Source of the DNA: REEB509 sp044370335
GTDB lineage: Bacteria; Pseudomonadota; Alphaproteobacteria; Caulobacterales; Aquidulcibacteraceae
Assembly: GCA_044370335.1 (NCBI GenBank)
Contig: JBILVS010000036.1
Location: forward strand, 1 to 23,601
Length of the DNA stretch: 23,601 bases
Direction of reading: 5' to 3'
The stretch's first letter is position 1, and each line of letters starts with the position of its first letter. This document shows, in pieces, positions 1 through 7,864 of this stretch. The notes under the pieces are model-generated. The model made no database searches. It was not told where the DNA came from and worked only from the letters and a program-made list of their open reading frames with translations. Both the position numbers and the translations under genes were made by a program.

Positions 1-2740
1 GGGCTTTCAGGGACAGCTTCAACCGGGCGTAGTCATGGGCCACATGTTCGGCCAAAGCCATGACCGGCAGATGGGGGTCTTCTTCGGGGCCAAAGTCGCT
101 GATCACACGGAACAGGGGCGCATCGTCCGCTGATTGCGCTTTGGCGTCCCATAAGGCGCGGCGGCGATCGAGCCCCAAGGAGCGGAAGGCGTCAGCGTGG
201 GCGAGGCGCTCCAAAGCGGAGGGCGCAAGCCGCGCTCGGCGGCGCAGATCCTCGACGCTTCGAAACGGCCCGCCGGCTTCTCGAGCAGCCATGATCTTGG
301 CGGCGTCAGACTCCGAGAAGCCCGTGATCTGCCGAAGCCCCAGGCGCACGGGCAGCGAGGTCGTTTGCTCCTGGATCGGGGCCTCATCTTCAAGCGTGGT
401 GTCCCAGTCGCTTTTGTTCACGTCCCCCTCCAAGACGCGCACGCCGTGGGCGCGGGCGTCGCGGACCAGTTGCGCCGGGGCGTAGAAGCCCATGGGCTGA
501 GCGTTCAGGAGGGCCGCGCAGAAGACTTCCGGATAGTGCTTCTTCAGCCAAGCGGAGACATAGACAATAAGGGCAAAGCTCGCGGCGTGGCTTTCGGGAA
601 AGCCGTATTCGCCGAAGCCTTCGATCTGTTTGAAGCAGCGCTCGGCGAAGGCGCGGTCGTAGCCGTTGGCGGCCATGCCCTCGATGAGACGCAGGCCGAA
701 GGTGTGAATGATTCCCACCTTGCGAAACGTGGCCATGGCGCGGCGCAGGCGATCAGCCTCTGCGGGGGTGAAGCCGGCGGCGACGATGGCGATGCGCATC
801 GCCTGCTCCTGAAACAGAGGCACGCCGAGGGTTTTACCCAGCACCGCCTCGAGTTCCTTTGACGGAAAGCTGACAGCCTCTAGCCCCGCCCGGCGACGCA
901 GATAAGGATGGACCATGTCGCCCTGAATGGGGCCAGGGCGGACGATCGCCACCTCGATGACGAGATCATAAAAACAGCGAGGCTTGAGCCGCGGCAGCAT
1001 GCTCATCTGCGCCCGGCTTTCGATCTGGAACACGCCGATCGTGTCCGCCTTGCAGATCATGTCGTACACGGAGGGATCTTCAGGAGGCACCGTGGCGAGG
1101 CTCAAGGCCCGGCCGTAGTGGGTCTCGATCATCTGGAAGGCCTTGGCGACGGCCGTCAGCATGCCCAAAGCGAGAATGTCGATCTTGAGGACGCCCAGGG
1201 TGTCGATGTCGTCTTTGTCCCACTCGATGAAGGTGCGGCCCTCCATGGCCGCGTTGCCGATGGGGCAGAGTTCCTCCAACGGGCCGCGGGTGATGACGAA
1301 GCCTCCGACATGTTGGGACAAGTGGCGGGGGAAGCCGATCAGGGCTTGGGTCAGATCAAGCGCACGCCGCAAGCGAGGCGCATTCGGATCAAGGCCAAGC
1401 TCGCCCCTCACGTGGTCATCCTTTGGTCCGCCCTCGGACCACCCCCAGAGCGTCCGGGACAACGCCTCGATGACATCGACAGACAGCCCCATGGCTTTGC
1501 CAACCTCGCGGATCGCGCTGCGTCCGCGATAGGTGATCACCGTGGCGGCGATGCCGGCGCGGTGGCGGCCATACTTCTTGTAGATGTGCTGGATCACCTC
1601 TTCGCGGCGTTCGTGTTCGAAATCGACGTCGATATCGGGGGGCTCTTTGCGTTCGGGGCTGACAAAGCGCTCAAATAGGAGATCAACTTTGGTGGGATCG
1701 ACGGCGGTGACGCCGAGGCAGTAACAGACCACGGAATTGGCTGCTGAACCCCTGCCCTGGGCGACAATATCTTGGGACTTCGCGAAGGCCACGATGTCAT
1801 GGACGGTGAGGAAGTACTTAGCGTAGTCCAACTCTTCGATGAGGGCGTATTCGTGATCGAGCGCGGCCCTGACGGTTGCGGGGACGCCGTCAGGGTACCG
1901 ATCTTTGGCGCCGGCTTCCGTCAGCTTCCGGAGCTTTTCAATCGGGGTTTCGCCAGCTGCGCCGATCTCGTCGGGATACTCGTAAGCGAGTTCATCCAGA
2001 CTGAAGCGAACCCTTTCCATGATCTCGGCCTGTGCGGCAAGGGCTTCTTCAAAGCCGGCAAAGAGGCGCACAAGCTCCTGGGGCGGCTTCAAGTGTCTTT
2101 CAGCGTGCGCTTCCAACAGATAGCCTGCGGCGTCGATGACGACGTGCTCGCGGATGCAGGCCAAAACATCAGCGAGCGGACGACGTTGGGCCATGTGATA
2201 GAGCGGATCGCCGACCGCTACCATCCGGATACCGATCTTTTTGGCAAGCGTCTTCGTTGCGTGCCGCTGCTCAAGATCATCGGCGGCGAAGGTTCGCCGA
2301 AGGGCGAGAAACACATTTTGCCGCGGCACGCCGCGCTCCAGGAACGGGCTCAGCCGGTCGCCGGGGAAGGCGATCCAGACAATCCCTTCGGCGTGGGCGG
2401 CGAGGTCTTCCAGATCAAGCCAGCACTGACCTTTCGGCGCGCGGCGATTGCCCAGAGTCAGAAGCCGGCATAATCGTCCGTAGGCTGCGCGATCTGTGGG
2501 GTAGGCGATCGTCTCGAAGCCGCACCGCGTCACAAGCCGCGCCCCGATCAGGAGCCGCAGGCTCGCCTCTTTCGCCGCTTTGTGCGCGCGGACGACGCCC
2601 GCCAGTGTGTTGCGGTCGGCGATGCCGATGGCGGACAAGCCCAGAGCCTTCGCCGTCAACACCATCTCATCGGGATGGGAGGCGCCGCGCAGAAAGGAAA
2701 AATTCGTGGCGGCGGCGAGTTCGGCGAAGCTCACGGCCAT
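1..2740 (-). CDS. dnaE2: Error-prone DNA polymerase DnaE2, 3' end beyond window
   Basis: Second C-family DNA polymerase alpha subunit, which extends mismatched or lesion-containing termini together with ImuA and ImuB during SOS mutagenesis. About 913 codons are visible without interruption, and the last 120-200 residues lie off the left edge. The N-terminal PHP region reads NFSFLRGASHPDEM near residue 13. The palm carries PDIDVDFEHERREE at about residue 368, with the catalytic aspartates. Other family motifs are GRGSAANS, GVFQIESRAQM, IVRPGPIQGDMVHPYLRRR and GFGEYGFPESHAASFA. The visible end, EHVAHDYARLKLSLK, matches the usual DnaE2 C-terminal region before the OB-like part. The ATG at 2740 overlaps the imuB stop by 10 nt (ATGGCCGTGA), so the two are translationally coupled. 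Control is expected from the LexA site ahead of imuA. The identification is very secure. Confidence 0.97.
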   Translation of the reverse strand, partial: MAVSFAELAAATNFSFLRGASHPDEMVLTAKALGLSAIGIADRNTLAGVVRAHKAAKEASLRLLIGARLVTRCGFETIAYPTDRAAYGRLCRLLTLGNRRAPKGQCWLDLEDLAAHAEGIVWIAFPGDRLSPFLERGVPRQNVFLALRRTFAADDLEQRHATKTLAKKIGIRMVAVGDPLYHMAQRRPLADVLACIREHVVIDAAGYLLEAHAERHLKPPQELVRLFAGFEEALAAQAEIMERVRFSLDELAYEYPDEIGAAGETPIEKLRKLTEAGAKDRYPDGVPATVRAALDHEYALIEELDYAKYFLTVHDIVAFAKSQDIVAQGRGSAANSVVCYCLGVTAVDPTKVDLLFERFVSPERKEPPDIDVDFEHERREEVIQHIYKKYGRHRAGIAATVITYRGRSAIREVGKAMGLSVDVIEALSRTLWGWSEGGPKDDHVRGELGLDPNAPRLRRALDLTQALIGFPRHLSQHVGGFVITRGPLEELCPIGNAAMEGRTFIEWDKDDIDTLGVLKIDILALGMLTAVAKAFQMIETHYGRALSLATVPPEDPSVYDMICKADTIGVFQIESRAQMSMLPRLKPRCFYDLVIEVAIVRPGPIQGDMVHPYLRRRAGLEAVSFPSKELEAVLGKTLGVPLFQEQAMRIAIVAAGFTPAEADRLRRAMATFRKVGIIHTFGLRLIEGMAANGYDRAFAERCFKQIEGFGEYGFPESHAASFALIVYVSAWLKKHYPEVFCAALLNAQPMGFYAPAQLVRDARAHGVRVLEGDVNKSDWDTTLEDEAPIQEQTTSLPVRLGLRQITGFSESDAAKIMAAREAGGPFRSVEDLRRRARLAPSALERLAHADAFRSLGLDRRRALWDAKAQSADDAPLFRVISDFGPEEDPHLPVMALAEHVAHDYARLKLSLKA

Positions 2741-4326
2741 AATCCGTGCACGAACCAAGACGGCGCTTCGGTCTTACAACCGTAAAGCCCTTCTCGGAAC
2801 ACCCAGAGCCTGCGACCTTCGCTGGTCTCGACACAATAGTAATCGCGGGTCGGACCATCGGCGCGCCACCATTCCGCGCCGATACGCTCAGGGCCAGCGG
2901 CGCGCGCCACCCGGTGCAGGACCCGCCGCCAGCGGAACTGCGCCGGCGCGCCATCGGGCAAAGGGGCGAGGGCCTCGACCGCTTCGGGTCGCTTCAGCAC
3001 GAACGGGGGGCGTTCGGGGCCTTGGGGCCAGGACGGCGCAGTGGCGCTGTCGCCGGGGAGGAAGCGTTGGGCGCGTTCGGGCCAGTGGCTGGCGCGGGGG
3101 CTAACGCGCACCGTCGCCTGGAGACCGAGGCGAGCAGCCAGCCGCTCCTGCAAAAGCCTTAGACTGTCGCCGGCGTCGCCGCCGGTCTCGCCGGTGAGGC
3201 CGCCGGTTTGGCGGGCGTCCAAGGGTTGGGGCTTGATCGCAGTCAGGGTCAACGCGTCGACGCCGAAGCCGAGGTCAAGCCCCTCCCCCGCCCGGGCAAG
3301 GCGTTCTTTCAATAAGCGGGTGAGACGGGCGGGGTCCTGGGTGGGAGCGGCGGCGGCGCAGGTCAGGGTCAGGGCGTTCTGGTCCACCCGATAGAGGGTG
3401 AAGACCAACCGGCGGGCGCCGAGACCGAGGCGGAAGAGCTGCGCGGTCAGATCGTGGCTGAGCCGGCTTGCGGCCTCCTCCAGGCCCTCCAGCGTCATCA
3501 GCGGTTGAGCCAAAGCGCGCCGGGCCTGGGCTGTAGGCGGGGGCTGGACCGCATGCAGCGCTTCGGCTCCGACGCCGGTGGCGGCGTCGAGCTGGGCCAG
3601 AAGGCCAGGGCCGAAGCGGCGGGCGAGACTGGCGCGGGACGCCGCCGACATCGCGCCCACGGTTTTCAGCCCCAATGCTCGCAGACCATCCTGCAAGGCG
3701 GGGGAAAGCCGCAGCGCGGCGACGGGCAGGCCGCGCATCAGCGCCACGCCCTGGCCCGTCGGCGCGACCAAACCTTGTCGGGCTTCCGGGGCGAAAAGGC
3801 TCAGACCATAGGCTTGGCCAGGGGTGTCGGCGACGGCGCCGGAGGCGTCGAGGCCCAAATCCCGCAGCCGCCGCAGCACCTCTGTCAGCCAGGCGGCCTC
3901 GCCGCCGAAGAGATGGGCTGCGCCTTCGAGATCGAGATAAAGCCCGTAGCCATCAACCCCGCGGGCGGGATCGGGGGTGACGGCGGTGACGGCAGGGCTG
4001 TAGCGCGCCGCTCCCAGGGCCAGCCTGCGGAGGGCCGCGGCGTCGGCTTTAGGATCATGCGGCGCGCATTGCAGATCAGGGGCGATAGCGCGGGCTTCGG
4101 CCAAGGCCTGACCTGGGCGGAGACCGGCTGCAAAGCCCGCTGCGTTCAGCGCGGCGATCCGTTCAGCGCTGGCCTGCAGCGCGATGAACGCCAGTGGCGC
4201 TTCAGCCGCAGCCGGCTTCTGCGCCCCACCACTCTTGGTCGCGCCAAGACCTGCGCCGCCCATCTTCGTGGTCCCGGGCCGCTGCGCGGTCCACAACGGC
4301 AATCCGATAAAAGCCATGCGCCGCAT
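2731..4326 (-). CDS. imuB: ImuB, catalytically inactive Y-family polymerase homologue
   Basis: Hub protein of the ImuA-ImuB-DnaE2 mutasome; in known systems it binds the beta clamp and recruits DnaE2. At 531 aa it is of normal length. The N-terminus MRRMAFIGLPLW lies where active Y polymerases carry their first metal-binding aspartate, and this residue is missing. The normal Ser-x-Asp-Glu segment is replaced by LYLDLEGAAHLFGGE (residues 129-143), as in other ImuB proteins. A little-finger-like region follows (RLSHDLTAQLFRLGLGARR), then RLAARLGLQA, SHWPERAQRF and the typical C-terminal GRRLWVFREGLYG. The start overlaps the end of imuA by 125 nt in another frame. That is long but plausible, because this N-terminus is the one normally seen in the family. 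The stop overlaps the dnaE2 start. Confidence 0.93.
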   Translation of the reverse strand: MRRMAFIGLPLWTAQRPGTTKMGGAGLGATKSGGAQKPAAAEAPLAFIALQASAERIAALNAAGFAAGLRPGQALAEARAIAPDLQCAPHDPKADAAALRRLALGAARYSPAVTAVTPDPARGVDGYGLYLDLEGAAHLFGGEAAWLTEVLRRLRDLGLDASGAVADTPGQAYGLSLFAPEARQGLVAPTGQGVALMRGLPVAALRLSPALQDGLRALGLKTVGAMSAASRASLARRFGPGLLAQLDAATGVGAEALHAVQPPPTAQARRALAQPLMTLEGLEEAASRLSHDLTAQLFRLGLGARRLVFTLYRVDQNALTLTCAAAAPTQDPARLTRLLKERLARAGEGLDLGFGVDALTLTAIKPQPLDARQTGGLTGETGGDAGDSLRLLQERLAARLGLQATVRVSPRASHWPERAQRFLPGDSATAPSWPQGPERPPFVLKRPEAVEALAPLPDGAPAQFRWRRVLHRVARAAGPERIGAEWWRADGPTRDYYCVETSEGRRLWVFREGLYGCKTEAPSWFVHGLWP

Positions 4327-5014
4327 CGCGCCACTCCCAGATTTGATCCTCCCCTAGGCTCCGCCCTTTCTGCGCCTGGACTTTCGCGCGAAACGGCCCT
4401 GGCGGCGCCGCCCGGCCCCGCAGGCCCGCTTCTTCCGCAAAGGCAGGACGCACACTGGGGGCGGCGGCGGCCAGCCAGCGTCCGCGGGCGCCGCTCAAAA
4501 CAGGGGCGCCGAAGGGCCGCCAGAGGGCGACAAAAGCGCCGACCGCCTCCGCCGCGCGTTGCAACCGCCGTCCCGCGGCCTCTTCCACCCGCGCGGGGGC
4601 GAGGCCGAAGACAGCGCTCAAACCAGGGGTGCGCGCGGCTTCTTCAAGCGCCGCCATGGCTTCGGCCGAGGTGCGGGCGCGGGCGAACAGCAGACGGCTA
4701 GGATCCATCCCAAGCCTTTGCAGGCCTGGGGCATAGGGGGCGCCGAACTCTTCGGCGCCAGGCCCGACAAGGCACAAAGCGCCGCCTGGCGCCTGCGCCA
4801 TGGCCATTGCGGCAAAGCCCAGGACGAGGCCCGCCGCCGCGGGGCCGTCAAGATAGGCCGCGGGGACCGCCTCATAGACGCCGCCACGAGCCAAGCCGTA
4901 CGGCTCCGCAGAGCCCATCTTGACGCTTCCCCAGGGGCGCGCAGGACTTTCGAGCGCCCGCACCTGGCGACGGAGGCGCTCCAATGTCTCCTGACGGGAG
5001 AATGTGTGCGTCAT
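4202..5014 (-). CDS. imuA: ImuA, RecA-like SOS mutagenesis protein
   Basis: First gene of the cassette, a SulA/RecA-related protein of about 270 aa. The family interacts with ImuB and RecA and is needed for damage-induced mutagenesis. Visible features are an N-terminal helix (SRQETLERLRRQVRAL), the segment GLARGGVYEAVPAAYLDGPA where RecA-fold proteins have their first strand, the hydrophobic strand GGALCLVGPG, and a C-terminal QIWEWRDAAHGFYRIAV typical of ImuA. The frame stays open upstream to 5380, but that extension would run through the LexA box and promoter, so ATG 5014 is preferred. GTG 5023, with AGG 8 nt upstream, is an alternative. The 3' end overlaps imuB by 125 nt. Confidence 0.88.
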   Translation of the reverse strand: MTHTFSRQETLERLRRQVRALESPARPWGSVKMGSAEPYGLARGGVYEAVPAAYLDGPAAAGLVLGFAAMAMAQAPGGALCLVGPGAEEFGAPYAPGLQRLGMDPSRLLFARARTSAEAMAALEEAARTPGLSAVFGLAPARVEEAAGRRLQRAAEAVGAFVALWRPFGAPVLSGARGRWLAAAAPSVRPAFAEEAGLRGRAAPPGPFRAKVQAQKGRSLGEDQIWEWRDAAHGFYRIAVVDRAAARDHEDGRRRSWRDQEWWGAEAGCG

Positions 5015-5043
5015 TTGCGTCACAGCCGTTGCCTGTTCCCAAT

Positions 5044-5083
5044 GTTCTTTAAATGTTCTACTGCCGGCCTTCCGTAAAGTCAA
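5044..5083 (-). promoter_or_regulatory. imuA promoter with LexA operator (GTTC-N7-GTTC)
   Basis: Bases 5044-5058 read GTTC-TTTAAAT-GTTC, an exact match to the direct-repeat SOS box of Alphaproteobacteria. On the minus strand a -35-like TTGACT (5083-5078) and a -10-like TAGAAC (5060-5055) are separated by 17 nt, so LexA would cover the -10. The box lies 30 nt upstream of the imuA ATG and 39 nt upstream of the divergent methyltransferase ATG at 5097. It could therefore control both directions, although no convincing plus-strand promoter is visible. Confidence 0.9.
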
Positions 5084-5096
5084 ACAGAGTACCCCT

Positions 5097-5729
5097 ATGG
5101 CCGCCACTCCAACCTCCCAGCCTTTGATTGCAGGCGCCATCCGCTTGGCGGACGCTTTCGGCGCCGTCGCCGAGGGCGACGCCCGGTGGCGACGAGCCTT
5201 GGTGTCGGATATCGATCCGCGGTACTGCGACGTCATCCTCGATGTGCGCTGCGGACACGGCGCAGTGACGCTGGCTCTCGCGGGAGCGGCGCCGAAGGCA
5301 ATCGTCATGGGCCTGGACCACCGTCCCGACGCTTTGGCTCGGACCCGGGCCAAGGCCGCCCAGTCCGGGATCACCCTCAATCTGATCGACGGGCACGCTC
5401 GAGACGTGGCGAGCTACGTCAACGAGCTGCGACCGACCAAAATCATCTGCACGTTGTCCTCCGAAGACGACCCGGCAGATCGTCGGCAAATTCTCACGGC
5501 CATGCGGGCAGCTCTCGCGCCGCGGGGAACGCTGCATTTGGTGGAGGCCATCGGAGGAGTGCCGCCCTTGTTAGCGCGCCTCATCGGCGCCGCCCCCGCG
5601 GCCGACGGCGCTGACGCGGTCCTTATGATGGACATGATGCGCCAGATGGGCTTTGTCGGGGTCATGAATTTGGGCGTCTTCCCCGGTCAAGGCGTGATGG
5701 TGCGCCTGCTGCGCGGGTCGGCGCCTTGA
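5097..5729 (+). CDS. SAM-dependent methyltransferase-like protein
   Basis: Protein of 210 aa with a Rossmann-type class I methyltransferase fold. Motif I reads LDVRCGHGAVTLAL (residues 48-61), where the usual LDxGCGxG has Arg in place of the first Gly. An acidic residue follows strand 2 (GLDHRPDALARTRAKA, D74). A later strand reads KIICTLSSEDD, and a helix-strand unit (MRAALAPRGTLHLVEAIGG) is typical of the fold. ATG 5097 is preferred; the open frame continues upstream to 5004 but crosses the LexA box. It overlaps the next gene by 4 nt (TTGA). Its substrate cannot be told from the sequence. A cytosolic small-molecule or protein methyltransferase is possible, and cofactor binding may be weakened by the altered motif I. 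Confidence 0.72.
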   Translation: MAATPTSQPLIAGAIRLADAFGAVAEGDARWRRALVSDIDPRYCDVILDVRCGHGAVTLALAGAAPKAIVMGLDHRPDALARTRAKAAQSGITLNLIDGHARDVASYVNELRPTKIICTLSSEDDPADRRQILTAMRAALAPRGTLHLVEAIGGVPPLLARLIGAAPAADGADAVLMMDMMRQMGFVGVMNLGVFPGQGVMVRLLRGSAP

Positions 5730-6337
5730 AACCGGCCCGTCTCAGGATCGGGATCGCCGCGGCCTGGTGCGACGTGGCGGCCGCGCAACATTTGGCGGAC
5801 CGCCTTGCCGGCGCCGGCCGTCAGGTCGAGTTGATCTGCGCTGGGGCGCCGGACAGCGCGCCTGGGCCCTCCCCGCCGGATGTGGTTCTCGTTTTGTGGT
5901 CACCGGGAGCTGCAACCTCCCTGTTCGTGCGCCGGGCGGCGGACGAGGCGCGCAGCAGGGGGCGGCTCGTGGAGGCTTGCCTCAAAGGCTCACCGCCCGG
6001 GGGCGATCGCGAGGCGCCGCCCTTGATGATCGGTCCGCGGCCCTCGGTGGCGATGATCGCCCGGGTCGCAGCGCGGCTGTCGAGAGCGGCGAAGAGCCGG
6101 CCTCAGCAGAGCGCTGTCCTGGCTTTGGCGGGACCGGCGGCGCTGGCGGCGGCTTTGGCGGCGGCTGTCGCGGCGCCGTTTATCTGGCTGGCGCTGGAGG
6201 AAGCGCCGCCGCAAGTCGCCGCAGCCAACTTCGACGGTCGGCCCATGCCGTCCCGCAGTGAAGCGCCGAGCGATCCCAAACCGCAAGGCAGCGGCATGGG
6301 AGGCCCTCTGATCCCTGCAGAGCCCACTGACCCTTAA
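5726..6337 (+). CDS. Single-pass membrane protein with degenerate TIR-like domain
   Basis: Protein of 203 aa starting at TTG 5726, which overlaps the upstream stop (TTGA). Residues 6-38 (RIGIAAAWCD, then a helix ending in a second strand) and residues 52-83 (DVVLVLWSPGAATSLFVRR, then DEARSRGRLVE) follow the pattern of bacterial TIR domains, whose third strand and following helix commonly read VVLWSPxSVxSxWVxxEA. In that alignment the catalytic Glu falls on Ala71 and the Trp on Phe67, so NADase activity is unlikely. A hydrophobic segment at 129-157 should span the membrane, leaving a Pro/Ser-rich tail of about 45 residues outside. The tail ends PTDP and overlaps the Nudix gene stop convergently. 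The TIR assignment is inference from pattern; the membrane topology is clearer. It is probably co-transcribed with the methyltransferase. Confidence 0.6.
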   Translation: MKPARLRIGIAAAWCDVAAAQHLADRLAGAGRQVELICAGAPDSAPGPSPPDVVLVLWSPGAATSLFVRRAADEARSRGRLVEACLKGSPPGGDREAPPLMIGPRPSVAMIARVAARLSRAAKSRPQQSAVLALAGPAALAAALAAAVAAPFIWLALEEAPPQVAAANFDGRPMPSRSEAPSDPKPQGSGMGGPLIPAEPTDP

Positions 6338-6795
6338 CTATCGGCTCCTCCGCGAAGCCAGCAGGCCACGGCCCAGGCATGCGCTTCATGGCGCAACCGT
6401 TTGATGGCGGCTTCCGGAGACATCCAGACCAGGCGATGATCGGGCTCGGCGGGGTGGGAAGGCTCACCCTCGGCTGTGACACGATAGAAGCTTGCGAGGC
6501 TGTTTCGCGGCGCGCCCTGGTTGATCCAATACTGCCCCGCACGGCAGAGGAGCCGTTCCGGGCGCACCAAAAGGCCCGTTTCCTCCTGGAACTCTCGGAT
6601 CAGGGCTGTGGCTTCATCTTCGCTTGCTTCAAGGCCTCCGCCAGGAAGATCGTAAAGGACGAGGCCGCCGGAGGGCCCGATCTCCGCCAGCGCTAAGTCG
6701 CCGGAAGGCGAGGCGCACACGCCGTAAACCGTCGCGCGCTCCTGATAGACCAAGCCAGGCTGCGTCTGTCCAAATTGCAAGGCAAAGCGCGTCAT
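6334..6795 (-). CDS. Nudix hydrolase
   Basis: Protein of 153 aa that should hydrolyse a nucleoside diphosphate linked to another moiety; the substrate is not predictable. A complete Nudix box (GX5EX7REUXEEXGU) occupies residues 53-75: G53, E59 and then REFQEETGL from R67. An upstream strand, YGVCASPSGDLALAE, and the downstream FYRVTAEGEP...HRLVWMSPEAAIKRL fit the fold. ATG 6795 (MTRFALQF) is chosen over 6894 because the longer N-terminus is rich in Arg and Trp and unlike the family. The stop codon TAA shares the palindrome TTAA with the stop of the convergent membrane-protein gene. Confidence 0.9.
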   Translation of the reverse strand: MTRFALQFGQTQPGLVYQERATVYGVCASPSGDLALAEIGPSGGLVLYDLPGGGLEASEDEATALIREFQEETGLLVRPERLLCRAGQYWINQGAPRNSLASFYRVTAEGEPSHPAEPDHRLVWMSPEAAIKRLRHEAHAWAVACWLRGGADS

Positions 6796-6872
6796 GGGCA
6801 ACGCATTGCCCGATGCGCGTGGGGTCTGTCCATGGCAAAAACGGTTCTTCCATCGCCATCCATGAGGCCGCC

Positions 6873-7437
6873 ATGCCGGACTTTGCCGCCGCAACCCGCC
6901 GCCCCGTTGCTCTCATCACCGGCGCGGCGTCTGGGATCGGCGCTGCGCTTACGCGTCGGCTTGGGAGACAAGCCGAAGGGCTCATCCTGATTGACAGGAA
7001 CGAAGGAAGCTTACGGGCCATTGCCGACAGCCTTTCGGCTCCGCCCGAGAAGGTGTCGTTGTTTGCGTTCGACGTCGCGGATCCCTAGGCTTGGGACCGG
7101 ACGCGGGGGCTGATCACGGGGCTTTACGGTCGAATTGATCTGGCTTGCGCCTGCGCCGGGGTTTCCGCTGCCGCCGCCATGCCGGACCAAAGCTTTGCCG
7201 GCTGGCGCGCGGTGATGAGCGCCAATCTCGACGGCGCTTTTCTGACGCTGCAGGCCGCGATGGCATTGATGCGGCTGCAGCCAGGCGGCGGCGTTTGCGG
7301 CCCTGGCGGAGGTCGGCTCACCGCTCGGCCGCTCCGCCGAAGCCGACGAGATCGCCGCGCTGATCGAGCTTATGCTGGTCCAGTCCGCGCCGATGACAGG
7401 AGCGCGGCTCGTGGTGGATGGCGGCTACCGATTATGA
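6873..7437 (+). pseudogene. Short-chain dehydrogenase/reductase pseudogene
   Basis: Remnant of an NAD(P)-dependent SDR. The N-terminus is intact, with the cofactor motif in VALITGAASGIGAAL and the DVADP strand. An in-frame TAG at 7086-7088 then stands where homologues normally have Gln (DVADPxAW), consistent with a CAG-to-TAG change. Reading on gives GRIDLACACAGVS, a degraded NAG motif, and then NLDGAFLTLQAAMALMR. After LQPGGGV around 7290 the sequence jumps straight to the C-terminal part, GRSAEADEIAALIELML, ending VVDGGYRL, in another frame. Roughly 80-110 residues are missing, including the Ser-Tyr-Lys catalytic region. Three independent lesions make it non-functional. Confidence 0.88.
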
Positions 7438-7444
7438 GGCGAAT

Positions 7445-7810
7445 TTAGGCATCGTTCGCCGCCAAAAGGCGGGGACGCATCGCCTGAAGCACCTCCAGCG
7501 CCAGGACAAGCTCAGCGCGGAGATTGTCCAGGGCCGCCTGAACCTCAGGGCCTTCCTTCATGCCTTCCCGGCCAAGGTCCTCTGCGGCGGCGGCCGCGTC
7601 AGCGAGCCGCCACAGACCAAGGCCCTTTGCGCTGCCTTTGCACGAGTGAGCGGCGTCGCGCCAAGTATGAAGCGGTGCATTCGGCGTGAAAAGGCGCTGC
7701 CACAGGGCGGCTTGAGTGTCGAACAGCCCGATCAATTCGACCTGGAGGGCCAAATCGCCACCGGTCATGGCGTCCAAGTGGGGCTCATCCAAAACCGCAA
7801 CGGCCTGCAT
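7445..7810 (-). CDS. Histidine phosphotransfer (Hpt) domain protein
   Basis: Free-standing Hpt protein of 121 aa, a phosphorelay intermediate passing phosphate between receiver domains in the cytoplasm. The signature HxxKGSA is present as AAHSCKGSAKGLGLWRLADA, with phospho-accepting His55. The helices before (LALQVELIGLFDTQAALWQRLF) and after (VQAALDNLRAELVLALEVLQ) complete a four-helix bundle. A good ribosome binding site (GAGG, 6 nt before ATG) supports the start. It lies 54 nt downstream of the nnrU-like gene on the same strand. No kinase or response regulator gene is nearby, so its partners are unknown. Confidence 0.86.
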   Translation of the reverse strand: MQAVAVLDEPHLDAMTGGDLALQVELIGLFDTQAALWQRLFTPNAPLHTWRDAAHSCKGSAKGLGLWRLADAAAAAEDLGREGMKEGPEVQAALDNLRAELVLALEVLQAMRPRLLAANDA

Positions 7811-7828
7811 TGACTGCCTCTCTCCTCC

Positions 7829-7853
7829 GCCAGCCCTTTTAACTGGGACTGGC
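7829..7853. other. Stem-loop between NnrU-like and Hpt genes
   Basis: GCCAG (7829-7833) and CCC (7834-7836) pair with GGG (7845-7847) and CTGGC (7849-7853), leaving one bulged A and the loop TTTTAACT. It lies between the two minus-strand genes, 19 nt upstream of the Hpt start. It has no T-tract after the stem on the minus strand, so it may be an attenuating or processing structure rather than a terminator. Confidence 0.4.
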
Positions 7854-7864
7854 TTAACGCGCGG

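Noticed and set aside
197..2473. Long plus-strand open frames opposite dnaE2 (197-862, 908-1678, 1772-2473)
   Set aside because: They are codon-aligned antisense shadows in GC-rich DNA. The minus strand encodes an uninterrupted DnaE2 and the plus frames contain no family motif.
3454..4701. Plus-strand frame of 415 codons opposite imuB and imuA
   Set aside because: It spans two well-supported minus-strand genes and its composition (Arg, Gly, Ala, Gln) is that of an antisense shadow.
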